A stretch of 32,831 nucleotides of DNA from contig DHJC01000061.1 of assembly GCA_002404155.1 (NCBI GenBank), positions 1 to 32,831 of the forward strand, given 5' to 3'. The stretch comes from Chloroflexi bacterium UBA4730 (GTDB taxonomy: Bacteria > Chloroflexota > Limnocylindria > P2-11E). The stretch's first letter is position 1. Each line of letters opens with the position of its first letter. The translations under genes and the position numbers were made by a program. The notes beneath the pieces are model-generated. The model did no database searches. It was not told the DNA's origin and worked only from the letters and a program-made list of their open reading frames with translations. This document shows, piece by piece, positions 1 to 7,641 of the stretch.

Positions 1-1
1 T

Positions 2-1752
2 CTACTTTCGGCGCGGGACACTAGTTAGTCGGAGACGAGGAAGACCGAGTTCCCCGAACGGATTGACGACGCATCCCGGCGCGCCCGGGCTCGTCTGGCA
101 GACACCGGCGTCGGTCACGATCTGGCCCCCCAGAACCCTTGGATCTTGTTGCTGCTGACCAGACCGCGATAGAACGTGAACGGGACCACGGTCACGAGAT
201 GCACGCGGTCGATCCTGGTCGACGGGGCGACGTCGGTCGACTGATGGATGTCCGAGCAGTCGGTGCCGCTGTTCGGGAGCACGAGCGACCACTGCGCACC
301 GGCCGGCGCGCTCGGGCTGAATGTTTCAGCGCAATCCCAGAGGTACACCATGATCACCTGATGCGGCCCGAACTCCGGGGCGCCGACGCCCGGACCGGAC
401 GGTGTGTGCTGCCAGTCGTCGTAGAGCGGATGCGCGTCGATGAACGCGACCATCGACGCCGCGGCATTGGTGCCGAGGTCGCCGCTCTGCGCGGTCTCGA
501 TCCAGTCGCCCTTCTCAGCGTTGCTCGGTGTATTCGGGCACGACGGCGCCGGGAGGACCGCCAGCAGCGGGTTTCCCGCGAGCGTTGCGCACGACGATCG
601 GCTGTTCGTCTTGAAGGCCAGGTCGGGCGCCTCTTGGAGCGGTTGGAGATTCCCGCCGCTCAGCTAGCCATGCTTTTGTACCAGTTCGTGTCCAGGCCGA
701 GGGCGCCGTTGCCGAAGACATCGTTGCCCTGCGAGCCGCTGAACGCGTACGCCGCCGAGTTCGGGATGGTGCAGTCCTTCTCGTAGATCTGGTCATTCTC
801 ATTGCCGCCCGAGAACCATTTGCCTCCGGGTGCCGGCGGCGTGCAGGCACTCCTGCCGCCGGCGAGATTCGCCTTGAACGGCGCCACGCTGCTCGAGTGG
901 TCCCAGTCCCTTCATCAGCTGCGGTACGCAGCCGGCGTCCGGGACGTTGGTGCACTTGTCCTTGTCCGCCGGAGCGGCATTGCGGTTGATGTTCGGCGAA
1001 TAGCGCGAGAAGTCGATCAGCGCTTTGAACTTGCCGAACACGATGTCCTGCTGCGACCCGGATGATGACCAGAAGGTGACGGGAGGCAACCGCGTCGGGT
1101 CGCAGCCGACCGGCAGCGGCTGGCACTGCTCCTGGAAATCACTGGCGTTGAAATGGCGCATAGTCGGCCACGTGTAACCGACGGCTGGCACCCCAGCGCC
1201 GGTGATGCGCGCGATCGCCGACGCGCCGGCGGTCAACGTCGATTGCCCTGTCGCGGCGCCGAACAGACCGCGGTACTGGAGATCGGATTCCACGCGCACG
1301 AACCTCGTCGCCGGGTGACTCCGACGAGATTGCCCGGTCCGGGACAACCGCCGGCCGGCTTCGCGAAGGGCGTCCAGGTGGACTTGTCCACAGAGCCGGA
1401 CACCGTGATCTTCTCGTGGTCGCTGCTCGGCCGGAACGAGTTGTTCGCGTCCGCGACCTCAAGCGCAACGCAATAGACATCTTCCTGGTGCACGCGGAAC
1501 TCAAGGCCGCCGCTCGTACTGGTGACGCTCGTGGCGAGCAGCTTGGCTCCAGCGACCGCCCCACCGTCAGCGGCGTTCTGCATGACCCGCCGTTGGGTCA
1601 CGCCGTAGCCCCACTCCGCGCCGAGGGCGAGCGCGCCCAGCAGCACCACGATGGAGAGGCCCACGATGACGAGTGCCTGGCCGCCCTCGTCGCGTGCGTG
1701 CGCGCGCGCGCGTGACGCGTGGGTAGGAACGGACGAACCTCCCGAACGGCAC
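2..1752 (-). pseudogene. TadG-like pilus-associated protein, broken by at least four frameshifts
   Basis: Read 3' to 5', the coding signal jumps between frames. An N-terminal hydrophobic helix (DEGGQALVIVGLS..., 1690-1600) followed by AEWGYGVTQRRVMQNAADGG is the classic TadG N-terminus, a membrane anchor before an extracellular domain. This frame runs to about 1310. Reading then moves to a second frame (about 1320-910), a third (about 910-662, ending at a TGA), a fourth (about 660-115) and a fifth. The fourth-to-fifth jump falls on a run of six C/G at 125-130, where one extra G would restore the frame. The C-terminus is either NSVFLVSD with the stop at 25-27, or a longer tail ending at 2-4. 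A further shift near the CGCG run at 1701-1710 is needed to join a GTG start at 1752, so the start is uncertain. It is probably the TadG of the Tad system encoded at 5896-13100. Real decay and assembly error both remain possible. Confidence 0.72.
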
Positions 1753-1855
1753 CGGTCGATTGTGCGGCGTGCAGGCGAGCCACAGCCGTTTGCGATTCCG
1801 GTATGCGCGTCGGCCCGCGCGGGCTTAATGGGCCAAATTGAGCACGCCGCGGAGA

Positions 1856-3535
1856 TCAGCTGAGGGCCGGTGCTCCGAGGCTCGCGCCGACGGCCGCCGC
1901 TGCGAGCGGCCGAGCGAAGAAGTAGCCCTGCCCGACGTCGCAGCCGAGCCGAACGAGCAGGTCGCGGGTGACGACGTCCTCGATACCCTTCGCGACCACC
2001 TGCATCCCGAGGTCGTGGCCAAGGTCGATACCGCCGCGCACGAACGCCCAGCTCCGGGCATCCGAACAGAGGCTCGCGACCAGCTGGCGGTCGAGCTTCA
2101 CCTCGTCGAGGGGAAGCGACCGCAGGCTGCGCATCGAGAGATCGCCACAGCCGAAGTCATCGAGTGCGAGCCGCACTCCGGTACCGTCGAGGTCGCTCAG
2201 GGCGCGCTCGATCCGCCGCGGCTCGTTGCCCAGATGGCGCTCATTGAGCTCGAAGGTCAGGCTGTCGGCGGGGAGACCGGCGGCGCGGAGCGCGGCCCGG
2301 GTCATCGCGGGAAGGTCAGGATCGACTAGGTCGCGCAGCGTCAGATTCACGGACACGCCGGCCGGCCCGCCGGCGGCGCGCCACGACGCGCACGCCTCGA
2401 GCGCCTGCGCGAGGACCCACGAGAGCAGGGGCTTGGTCAGGCCGGTGCGTTCCGCAAGCGGGAGGAACGCTCCTGGCAGCAGGAGGCCCCGGCTTGGGTG
2501 GTCCCAGCGAAGGAGCGCTTCGGCCCGCGCGACAGCGCCGGTACGGAGATCGCGGCACGCCTGATATTCAAGGGAGAGGTCGTTGCCGGAGATTGCGCGC
2601 TTCAGCCGGTCGATCTGTTCCAGGATGGCAGGACTGCCGAGATCGTCCTGCGGGTCGTAGACCGCGAGGTCGCGCCGGCTGCGCTTCGCTGCGTACATCG
2701 CCAGGTCGGCGGCGCGGCCGAGGCCGTCGGCATCGTGCGCGTGGTCGGGGAAGATCCCGATACCGATGCTCGCTTCTACGATCTCCGGCTCGCCGTCGAT
2801 CGTGAACGGCGTCGCGAGCGCGGTCCGTACCTTGTGCGCGGTCGCGAGCGCTGCCAGGAGATCGCTGGGCGGCGGGAGGAGGATGGCGAACTCGTCGCCG
2901 CCGAGCCGGGCGACGGTATCGGAGTCGCGAAGCTGGCTGCGGAGACGCGGGCCGATCTGGCGAAGGAGCTCGTCTCCAGCGGCGTGCCCGCGCCGGTCGT
3001 TCAGCGACTTGAAGCGGTCGAGGTCCAGGACCAGGAGCGCGCAGGGGAGTAACTCCCGCGTCGCCGCAAGGAGCGCCTGCGCCAGTCGATCGGCCATGAG
3101 CGCGCGGTTCGGCAGGGCCGTGAGCGGGTCGTGCAGCGCGCGCGAGATGAGCTGCTGCTCGTGTTCGTGCGCCTCGGTGATGTCGTCGCCGATGGCCAGC
3201 AGGCCGCGTGGCTGCCCGGGTCGCGTCGCGTAGGGCGTGGCGCTCCAGCGCACGCGGATCCCTGTGTGCACCGGCCCGACGAGCTGCTCGCTCCGGACGG
3301 TCGGCGTCCCGCCGCCGAGCGCGGCAAGATGATGGCGAAGATGGTCAATGACCTCTCCGTTCGTTTGGAGCGAAAGGAGCTCTCGCGCCCGGGCGTTGGA
3401 GAAGGTGATCCGGCCGGTCGTGTCCATGACGAGCGCGAACAGCGCCGCCGGCTCGAGCGCCTCGAGCAACGGCTCAGCGCGTGATTCGGTAAGAACGCTC
3501 GCTCTCCACATCGCGGTCACCGCGGTCACCCACAT
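1856..3535 (-). CDS. PAS-GGDEF-EAL cyclic-di-GMP turnover protein
   Basis: A 559-residue cytoplasmic protein. A PAS-like sensor (about 25-125) is followed by a GGDEF diguanylate cyclase domain (about 135-295) and an EAL phosphodiesterase domain (about 305-550). The cyclase site GGDEF (212-216) is intact, with an RxxD inhibitory I-site (RDSD, 203-206) five residues upstream. In the EAL domain I see the EAL motif (E339), N397, E429/E432, D459-D460-F461-G462, K480/D482 and Q536. The usual AEGVE motif reads AKGIE, so the conserved Glu is Lys516. The domain may therefore hydrolyse poorly or act as a c-di-GMP sensor. The ATG at 3535 lies back to back with the sortase-like gene. c-di-GMP commonly controls pili and adhesion, which fits its place beside the Tad locus. 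Confidence 0.93.
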   Translation of the reverse strand: MWVTAVTAMWRASVLTESRAEPLLEALEPAALFALVMDTTGRITFSNARARELLSLQTNGEVIDHLRHHLAALGGGTPTVRSEQLVGPVHTGIRVRWSATPYATRPGQPRGLLAIGDDITEAHEHEQQLISRALHDPLTALPNRALMADRLAQALLAATRELLPCALLVLDLDRFKSLNDRRGHAAGDELLRQIGPRLRSQLRDSDTVARLGGDEFAILLPPPSDLLAALATAHKVRTALATPFTIDGEPEIVEASIGIGIFPDHAHDADGLGRAADLAMYAAKRSRRDLAVYDPQDDLGSPAILEQIDRLKRAISGNDLSLEYQACRDLRTGAVARAEALLRWDHPSRGLLLPGAFLPLAERTGLTKPLLSWVLAQALEACASWRAAGGPAGVSVNLTLRDLVDPDLPAMTRAALRAAGLPADSLTFELNERHLGNEPRRIERALSDLDGTGVRLALDDFGCGDLSMRSLRSLPLDEVKLDRQLVASLCSDARSWAFVRGGIDLGHDLGMQVVAKGIEDVVTRDLLVRLGCDVGQGYFFARPLAAAAVGASLGAPALS

Positions 3536-3622
3536 GATCCAGCCCCGCCGGATCTCCCCGGATCAAGGCTGCGGCGCCGGCCCGCACCCCGGCAATAATG
3601 AGCAGTACGTAGGAGTAGGGCC
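3536..3622. promoter_or_regulatory. Divergent promoter region, GGDEF-EAL / sortase-like
   Basis: This 87-base gap separates two divergent genes. It holds an AT-rich stretch near 3592-3600, a TACGTA palindrome (3606-3611) of the kind repeated in the other Tad-locus gaps, and an AGGAG ribosome-binding site (3611-3615) seven bases before the GTG at 3623. Confidence 0.5.
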
Positions 3623-4273
3623 GTGCGCGGGCAAAGGTCGGTATTGCGTACTCATGTGGAGGGTGCGACCGTCGATCGGATGCGCGCACTGGTCGCGGTC
3701 GCGGTCGCCGCGGCAGCGCTGCTCGCGATGGCACTGTTCGTGGCCGCGAGCGTGCCCGCGCCGGCTCCGCTCGCTGCGCCTGCTGCGGCGCCCGCCGCGA
3801 TCGCCATTCCTCTGGCAGCCGGTGGATCTCCGCTCCCGACGCGCGCGCCCATTCTGGTCGACCAGTTACGGATCAGCCTGCCTCGTCTCGGCATCGACCT
3901 GCCCATGGCGCTCGGGGACGTCCAGCGCGACGTTCGGCTGGGCGCGACACCGGAGAACGTCGCGCTCCTCTTCCCGACGACGAACGTACCGGGCACCGGC
4001 GGCAACTCGTACATCTACGCGCACGCGCGAAACGACATGTTCCTGCAGCTGTGGAACGTGAAGCTCGGTGATCGCGTGCGGATCACGGCGACCGATGGAA
4101 CGCACTTCGACTACGCGGTCACGCGCATCGTCGCGCGGGTGGATCCGGCGGACACGAGCTGGCTCGATCCCAGCGGTCCCGAGCGGCTCACGCTCCAGAC
4201 ATCAACGGGCCCGACCGGCTCCTATCCGCGATTCATCGCGGTCGCCGAGCGCGTGCCTCAGCCGGGCGATTGA
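3623..4273 (+). CDS. Sortase-like protein with Ser at the catalytic Cys position
   Basis: A 216-residue protein with an N-terminal membrane anchor (about 21-45), an Ala/Pro linker and a C-terminal sortase-type domain (about 78-210). The catalytic His motif is visible as YIYAHAR (H134), and the strand carrying the distal Arg is YPRFIAVA (R203). The signature TLxTC reads TLQTS, with codon TCA at S194, so the nucleophilic Cys of known sortases is replaced by Ser. Sortases are membrane transpeptidases that attach LPXTG-type proteins to the cell wall or assemble pili. A possible substrate is the LPNTS-ending surface protein at 13251-16526. The GTG start has AGGAG seven bases upstream. An in-frame ATG at 3680 is the alternative and still keeps the anchor. 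The gene overlaps the convergent LuxR gene by 16 bases. The fold assignment is firm, but activity is unknown. Confidence 0.85.
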   Translation: MRGQRSVLRTHVEGATVDRMRALVAVAVAAAALLAMALFVAASVPAPAPLAAPAAAPAAIAIPLAAGGSPLPTRAPILVDQLRISLPRLGIDLPMALGDVQRDVRLGATPENVALLFPTTNVPGTGGNSYIYAHARNDMFLQLWNVKLGDRVRITATDGTHFDYAVTRIVARVDPADTSWLDPSGPERLTLQTSTGPTGSYPRFIAVAERVPQPGD

Positions 4274-4905
4274 GCCTCGTCCTTCCACAGCAAGCCCACG
4301 GCCGCCGCTCGATTTGGCACGCCCAGTCGGCGCAGGAGGTTCGCGACGTGCTTCTGGGCGGTCGCCGTCCGGATCCCGAGTGTGGCGCCGATCTCTTTGT
4401 CGGTCGCGCCGCGGGCGATGAGGGCGACGATCTCGCGCTGGCGGGCCGTCAGGCGGCCGGCACCCTCGGGATTGCTCCGCGCCGCGCCCTGGCCGTCCCG
4501 CAGCCAGGCGCCGACGACCTCCCGGCCGTAGATGGACTCGCCGCGAAGTGCGCCGAGCAGACCACGCCGCATTGCGTCCGCCGGAAGCTCGCGGTCGATG
4601 TAGCCGAACGCGCCCGCCTGCAGGGACCGAAGGGCGTCCTGCGCGCTCGTCGGATGGACCGCCACGATGGTCGGGAAGCGCCGAGCGATCTCCCAGATCG
4701 CCGACCAATCCGGCTCGTCATAGACGGCGACCAGCAGGACGATCGACTGCGACAGGATCTCGTTCGCGCCCGGCACTCGGAGCGTGCGCCAGATCGCGGT
4801 CCCCAGGTCCATCTGGCGGACCCGGTTGAACAGGTCGCCGCGTTGGTCGAGAATGACCAGGCCACTCGGCGAGCTCTCGCTCCGGTCCTTGTCGTTTTGC
4901 GCCAT
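4258..4905 (-). CDS. LuxR/NarL-type regulator with degenerate receiver domain
   Basis: A protein of about 215 residues. The C-terminal LuxR-type helix-turn-helix is clear: LTARQREIVALIARGATDKE, then IGATLGIRTATAQKHVANLL. The N-terminal part has the spacing of a response-regulator receiver (SIVLLVAVYDEPDW, then AGAFGYIDRELP) but lacks a convincing phospho-acceptor Asp and the conserved Lys, so it is probably not controlled by ordinary phosphorylation. No histidine kinase is nearby. The gene is divergent from, and paralogous to, the regulator at 5121-5765. I chose the ATG at 4905; a GTG at 4995 would add 30 residues that look non-coding. It probably controls the surrounding pilus and sortase genes. 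Confidence 0.86.
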   Translation of the reverse strand: MAQNDKDRSESSPSGLVILDQRGDLFNRVRQMDLGTAIWRTLRVPGANEILSQSIVLLVAVYDEPDWSAIWEIARRFPTIVAVHPTSAQDALRSLQAGAFGYIDRELPADAMRRGLLGALRGESIYGREVVGAWLRDGQGAARSNPEGAGRLTARQREIVALIARGATDKEIGATLGIRTATAQKHVANLLRRLGVPNRAAAVGLLWKDEAQSPG

Positions 4906-5120
4906 AGATAGGAATGAGTAGGTCGGTGGACGGTACCCGGCAATACGTAGAATACGCCAGGCAAGCGAGCGTCGTCTGCTACCTAAAATGATCACTCGAT
5001 GCGCGCCACGCCTGAATCATGATAATTCTGGACGCATAAGACCGCGCATTGACACTACGGCGCATACGCGGATGCTCATTGCGGACAGGGCGGAGGGCGG
5101 CCGAACGACGATGCGGACGT
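4906..5120. promoter_or_regulatory. Divergent control region of the two LuxR-type genes
   Basis: An AT-rich island in an otherwise G+C-rich window. It holds TACGTA (4944-4949), TACCTA (4980-4985), the 8-base palindrome ATCATGAT (5016-5023) and a perfect -35 hexamer TTGACA (5049-5054) on the plus strand without a convincing -10. TACSTA repeats also occur in the other promoter gaps of the locus, so autoregulation by one or both LuxR proteins is plausible. Confidence 0.5.
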
Positions 5121-5765
5121 GTGTTTGACGTGGGGCCGGGATCCGGGCTCGTGCGCGTCGGTGTGATCGACTCCGTGCGCTCGGGCACGGCGTACGAGCG
5201 CTTGGGGGAATGCGCCCTCGATGTGATGGCGCTCGTGCCCAGTCTCGCGCACGTGAACCTCACGCTGCTCCATGAGTACGAGGTCATGCTCGTGGGCTGC
5301 GCACCGGAAGATCTCGACGAGGCGAGCTTTCAGACCCAGCTCCTCCGGGTCGCCCGCGCGGTCCCCGCGGTGGCGATTACCCCGGGCGGGGTGGGCGCGA
5401 CGACCGCTGCCCGGATCGGGTTTCACGGCTTTATCGCCCGTGAGGTCGGCCCGGAGGCGCTGACCCGCACGGTCACCGCCGTCGCCCACGGCGAAGTCGC
5501 CTTCCCGCGGGCGACGCTCGCCGCGCTTCTCCAGATGCTGAGCTTCCTGCCCCTCCCGCGCAGCGAGGCCCCGACCAGCCTCACGCCGCGGCAGCAGCAG
5601 ATCGTCGATCTCATCGCGCAGGGAGCCACGGATCGCGAGATCGCCGCGAGGCTGCGCATCAGCGAGTCGACCGCCCACAAGCACGTGCAGAACGCGCTGC
5701 GGCGCTCCAAGACGAAGACCCGCAGCCAGCTCGTGGCCGTCGCCCGCCACTCCGCCGGGGTTTAA
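5121..5765 (+). CDS. Second LuxR/NarL-type regulator with degenerate receiver domain
   Basis: About 214 residues. The C-terminal LuxR helix-turn-helix is intact (LTPRQQQIVDLIAQGATDRE, then IAARLRISESTAHKHVQNAL). The N-terminal receiver-like region (VRVGVIDSV... YEVMLVGCAPED... GFHGFIAREV) follows the receiver pattern but has no Asp at the expected acceptor position and Arg where Lys is expected. It shares domain order, length and the same kind of receiver loss with the gene at 4258-4905, so the pair probably arose by duplication. The start is uncertain. GTG 5121 matches the paralogue's length; GTG 5130 and GTG 5151 are alternatives, and none has a clear ribosome-binding site. It ends 130 bases before the tad operon, which it may regulate. 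Confidence 0.85.
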   Translation: MFDVGPGSGLVRVGVIDSVRSGTAYERLGECALDVMALVPSLAHVNLTLLHEYEVMLVGCAPEDLDEASFQTQLLRVARAVPAVAITPGGVGATTAARIGFHGFIAREVGPEALTRTVTAVAHGEVAFPRATLAALLQMLSFLPLPRSEAPTSLTPRQQQIVDLIAQGATDREIAARLRISESTAHKHVQNALRRSKTKTRSQLVAVARHSAGV

Positions 5766-5895
5766 GCCACCGCGGCACCGGCCGATTGTCAGGAAGATAT
5801 CTACCGCTGGGTCTTCGGTATTGCTGATAACGCCCGTACACTTCGTAATCCTGTACAGGGTATGTACCTAGCGCGCCCTTGCTAGGTAGCGACCA
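5766..5895 (+). promoter_or_regulatory. Promoter and inverted repeat upstream of the tad operon
   Basis: This 130-base gap holds an inverted repeat of 8-base arms, TACCTAGC (5865-5872) and GCTAGGTA (5881-5888), ending seven bases before the tadE ATG. Each arm carries the TACSTA hexamer. A CGGTATTG octamer (5816-5823) and TGTAC half-repeats (5852-5867) lie upstream. A weak -35/-10 pair (TTGCTG 5821, CGTAAT 5844, 17-base spacer) is possible. The inverted repeat would sit at or just after the transcription start, suiting an operator. Confidence 0.55.
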
Positions 5896-6417
5896 ATGGA
5901 TGGGGAGACGGTGGAAAGCCCGACACGTGACTCTTCGCGTGACATTTTCGGTCGCGATACCGGCCAGAGCCTCGTCGAGGTCGCGCTGGCGCTGCCACTC
6001 CTCCTGCTGATCCTTCTCGGGGTCGCCGATCTGGGGCGGGCGTTCTACTACACGACCGCGGTCGCGTCGGCCGCGCGACAGGGCGCGGCCTACGTCGCGG
6101 CGGCCTCGCCACCTATTAGCTCAAGCACGCTGAAAGCAAAGGCCTGCGCGGCGACCGGCTTTGACCCAAGCGGCGCTTGCGGGACGGCGGTGACTCTCGC
6201 CGACTGTCAGATCGCAGGCAACCTCTGCGCGTATGACGTCACCACAGCTGTGCCGGCGGGGGGGCCGGGCTGCGATGGAGCGGGGACACCCGGGACCGTC
6301 GCCGTGCAGGTCACCTACGCGCTGCAGCTCATCAGCGGCTATCTGGTGAACCGGGTCTTCCCGTCGCAGACCATCACCCTCCGAGCGTGCGCGACGTATC
6401 CGAGCCTGCGGTCGTGA
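5896..6417 (+). CDS. TadE-like pseudopilin (first copy)
   Basis: A 173-residue TadE-family minor pilin. A short polar leader ends in a type-IV-like processing site, TG followed by QSLVEVALALPLLLLILLG, with Glu at +5, which is typical of Flp/TadE proteins. The hydrophobic helix (about 27-48) leads into GRAFYYTTAVASAARQGA, the usual TadE motif. The exported C-terminal part contains six Cys (first at residue 84), so disulfides are likely. It is the first gene of the assembly operon. Its TGA overlaps the ATG of the next gene by one base, which suggests translational coupling. It is probably cut by a TadV/CpaA-type peptidase, which is not in this window. Confidence 0.9.
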   Translation: MDGETVESPTRDSSRDIFGRDTGQSLVEVALALPLLLLILLGVADLGRAFYYTTAVASAARQGAAYVAAASPPISSSTLKAKACAATGFDPSGACGTAVTLADCQIAGNLCAYDVTTAVPAGGPGCDGAGTPGTVAVQVTYALQLISGYLVNRVFPSQTITLRACATYPSLRS

Positions 6418-6881
6418 TGCTCCCGCGAGCGATGACGTCCAGCGACGGCGTCGCACTGGTCGAGTTCGCGCTCGTCATGCCGGTGCTGATCCTGCTGCTG
6501 GTCGGCATCCTCGACACCGGGCGCGCCGTCAACGCGTACGTCACGATCAGCAACGCGAGCCGTGAGGGCGCTCGCTACGCCGCGCTCAACCCGACGGCCG
6601 CGCCGTCGGCCATCAAGTCGAGCGCCGTTCTGCCCCATGCCCAGCAGCTCGACCCAGGTAGCATCGGTGTGTTCGTCACGTACAACAACAGCGTGACGTC
6701 GAGCGCCTGTCCGATAGCTACCACGACAGCGCCGCCGGCGAGCAGTCCCGCGCCGACGACGATCCCGGTCCGGGTGGACGTGACCTACCCGTGGTCGGCG
6801 GCCACATTCTTTATCGGGCAATTCTTCGGCGGCGGCAGCCGAACCTTCTGCGCCTCTTCGACCGTAGATACCGTGCGATGA
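6417..6881 (+). CDS. TadE-like pseudopilin (second copy)
   Basis: A second TadE-family minor pilin of about 154 residues. The processing site is G followed by VALVEFALVMPVLILLLVG, again with Glu at +5, then the TadE motif GRAVNAYVTISNASREGARY. A Pro/Thr/Ala-rich stretch (TTAPPASSPAPTT) lies near the C-terminus. I chose the ATG at 6417, which shares its A with the preceding stop (TGATG). The GTG at 6387 would give a longer overlap. Two tandem TadE genes are common in Tad loci and probably form a minor-pilin pair at the pilus tip or base. Confidence 0.9.
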   Translation: MLPRAMTSSDGVALVEFALVMPVLILLLVGILDTGRAVNAYVTISNASREGARYAALNPTAAPSAIKSSAVLPHAQQLDPGSIGVFVTYNNSVTSSACPIATTTAPPASSPAPTTIPVRVDVTYPWSAATFFIGQFFGGGSRTFCASSTVDTVR

Positions 6882-6906
6882 GCAGGAACGAAAGCAGGTG
6901 TGACAG

Positions 6907-7641
6907 ATGAGTGGTCTTCGTGAAGCGCGAGCGTGGCTCTTTCTCGCCGCGGGCTTGGTGCTCGCGGTGCTGACGGGCGTCGCCCTCTACGGCGTGGCCC
7001 AACAGAGCGCGAGCCGGCCGGACGCTCCGGCGGACACGAACACCATCCAGGTGCTCGTCGCGAAGACCGACATCGCCGCGCGCACCGTCCTCAGCGCGGA
7101 TCTCGTTGCGCGTCGCGACTTCCCGGCCGATCTCGTCCCCGCGGGCGCGATCACCAGTGACGCCGCGGCGGTCGGCCAGACGACGCTCGTGCCGATCGCC
7201 CGCGGTCAGGCGATCGTCGCCGGCCAGTTCAGCAGTGCGGAGGGCCAGCACGGTGCGTCGCTCACGCTCGAGGCGGGGAAGGTCCTCGTGGCGTTCCCGA
7301 CGAGCGATCCGCTCACGGCGAATGGCCTCGTGAACGTCGGGGACAAGGTCGATATCCTGGCCACCGTCGCCGCCGGCACCGGCGACACCGCGAAGGCCAC
7401 CCAGACCACCCTGCAGAATCTCGAGGTGCTCGACATCATCGGTCCGACCAAGGACCAGCCGCAGCGGGCGACGGCCCTCGTCTTCGCGGTCGACCACCAG
7501 GTCGCGATCGTCCTCAAGTACCTCCGTGACTCTCAAGCGACCATCGACCTCGCCATCCGGTCCCGCGCCGAGACGCAGGTCGTGAAGACGACGAGCGTCG
7601 ATCTCGGCTACCTGACCTCGACGTACGGGATCAAGCGTTGA
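6907..7641 (+). CDS. cpaB: Flp pilus assembly protein CpaB/RcpC
   Basis: A 244-residue protein. One N-terminal transmembrane helix (about 8-30) is followed by an SAF-type domain (VLVAKTDIAARTVLSADLVA..., about 48-115) and a C-terminal RcpC/CpaB domain with GLVNVGDKVDILATV and a late hydrophobic strand (ATALVFAVDHQVAIVL). In secretin-containing Tad systems CpaB stabilises the secretin. None is visible here, so it more likely links the inner-membrane machine to the wall. It lies 25 bases after the second tadE, and its TGA overlaps the next gene's TTG start. Confidence 0.93.
   Translation: MSGLREARAWLFLAAGLVLAVLTGVALYGVAQQSASRPDAPADTNTIQVLVAKTDIAARTVLSADLVARRDFPADLVPAGAITSDAAAVGQTTLVPIARGQAIVAGQFSSAEGQHGASLTLEAGKVLVAFPTSDPLTANGLVNVGDKVDILATVAAGTGDTAKATQTTLQNLEVLDIIGPTKDQPQRATALVFAVDHQVAIVLKYLRDSQATIDLAIRSRAETQVVKTTSVDLGYLTSTYGIKR

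Noticed and set aside
1701..1712. CGCGCG dinucleotide run as a Z-DNA or slippage element
   Set aside because: Short and expected in this base composition. I mention it only as the likely place of a TadG frameshift.
1813..1824. GCCCGCGCGGGC palindrome after the GGDEF-EAL gene as a terminator
   Set aside because: Perfect but only 12 bases, pure G+C with no loop room and no T-run on the minus strand. Not convincing by itself.
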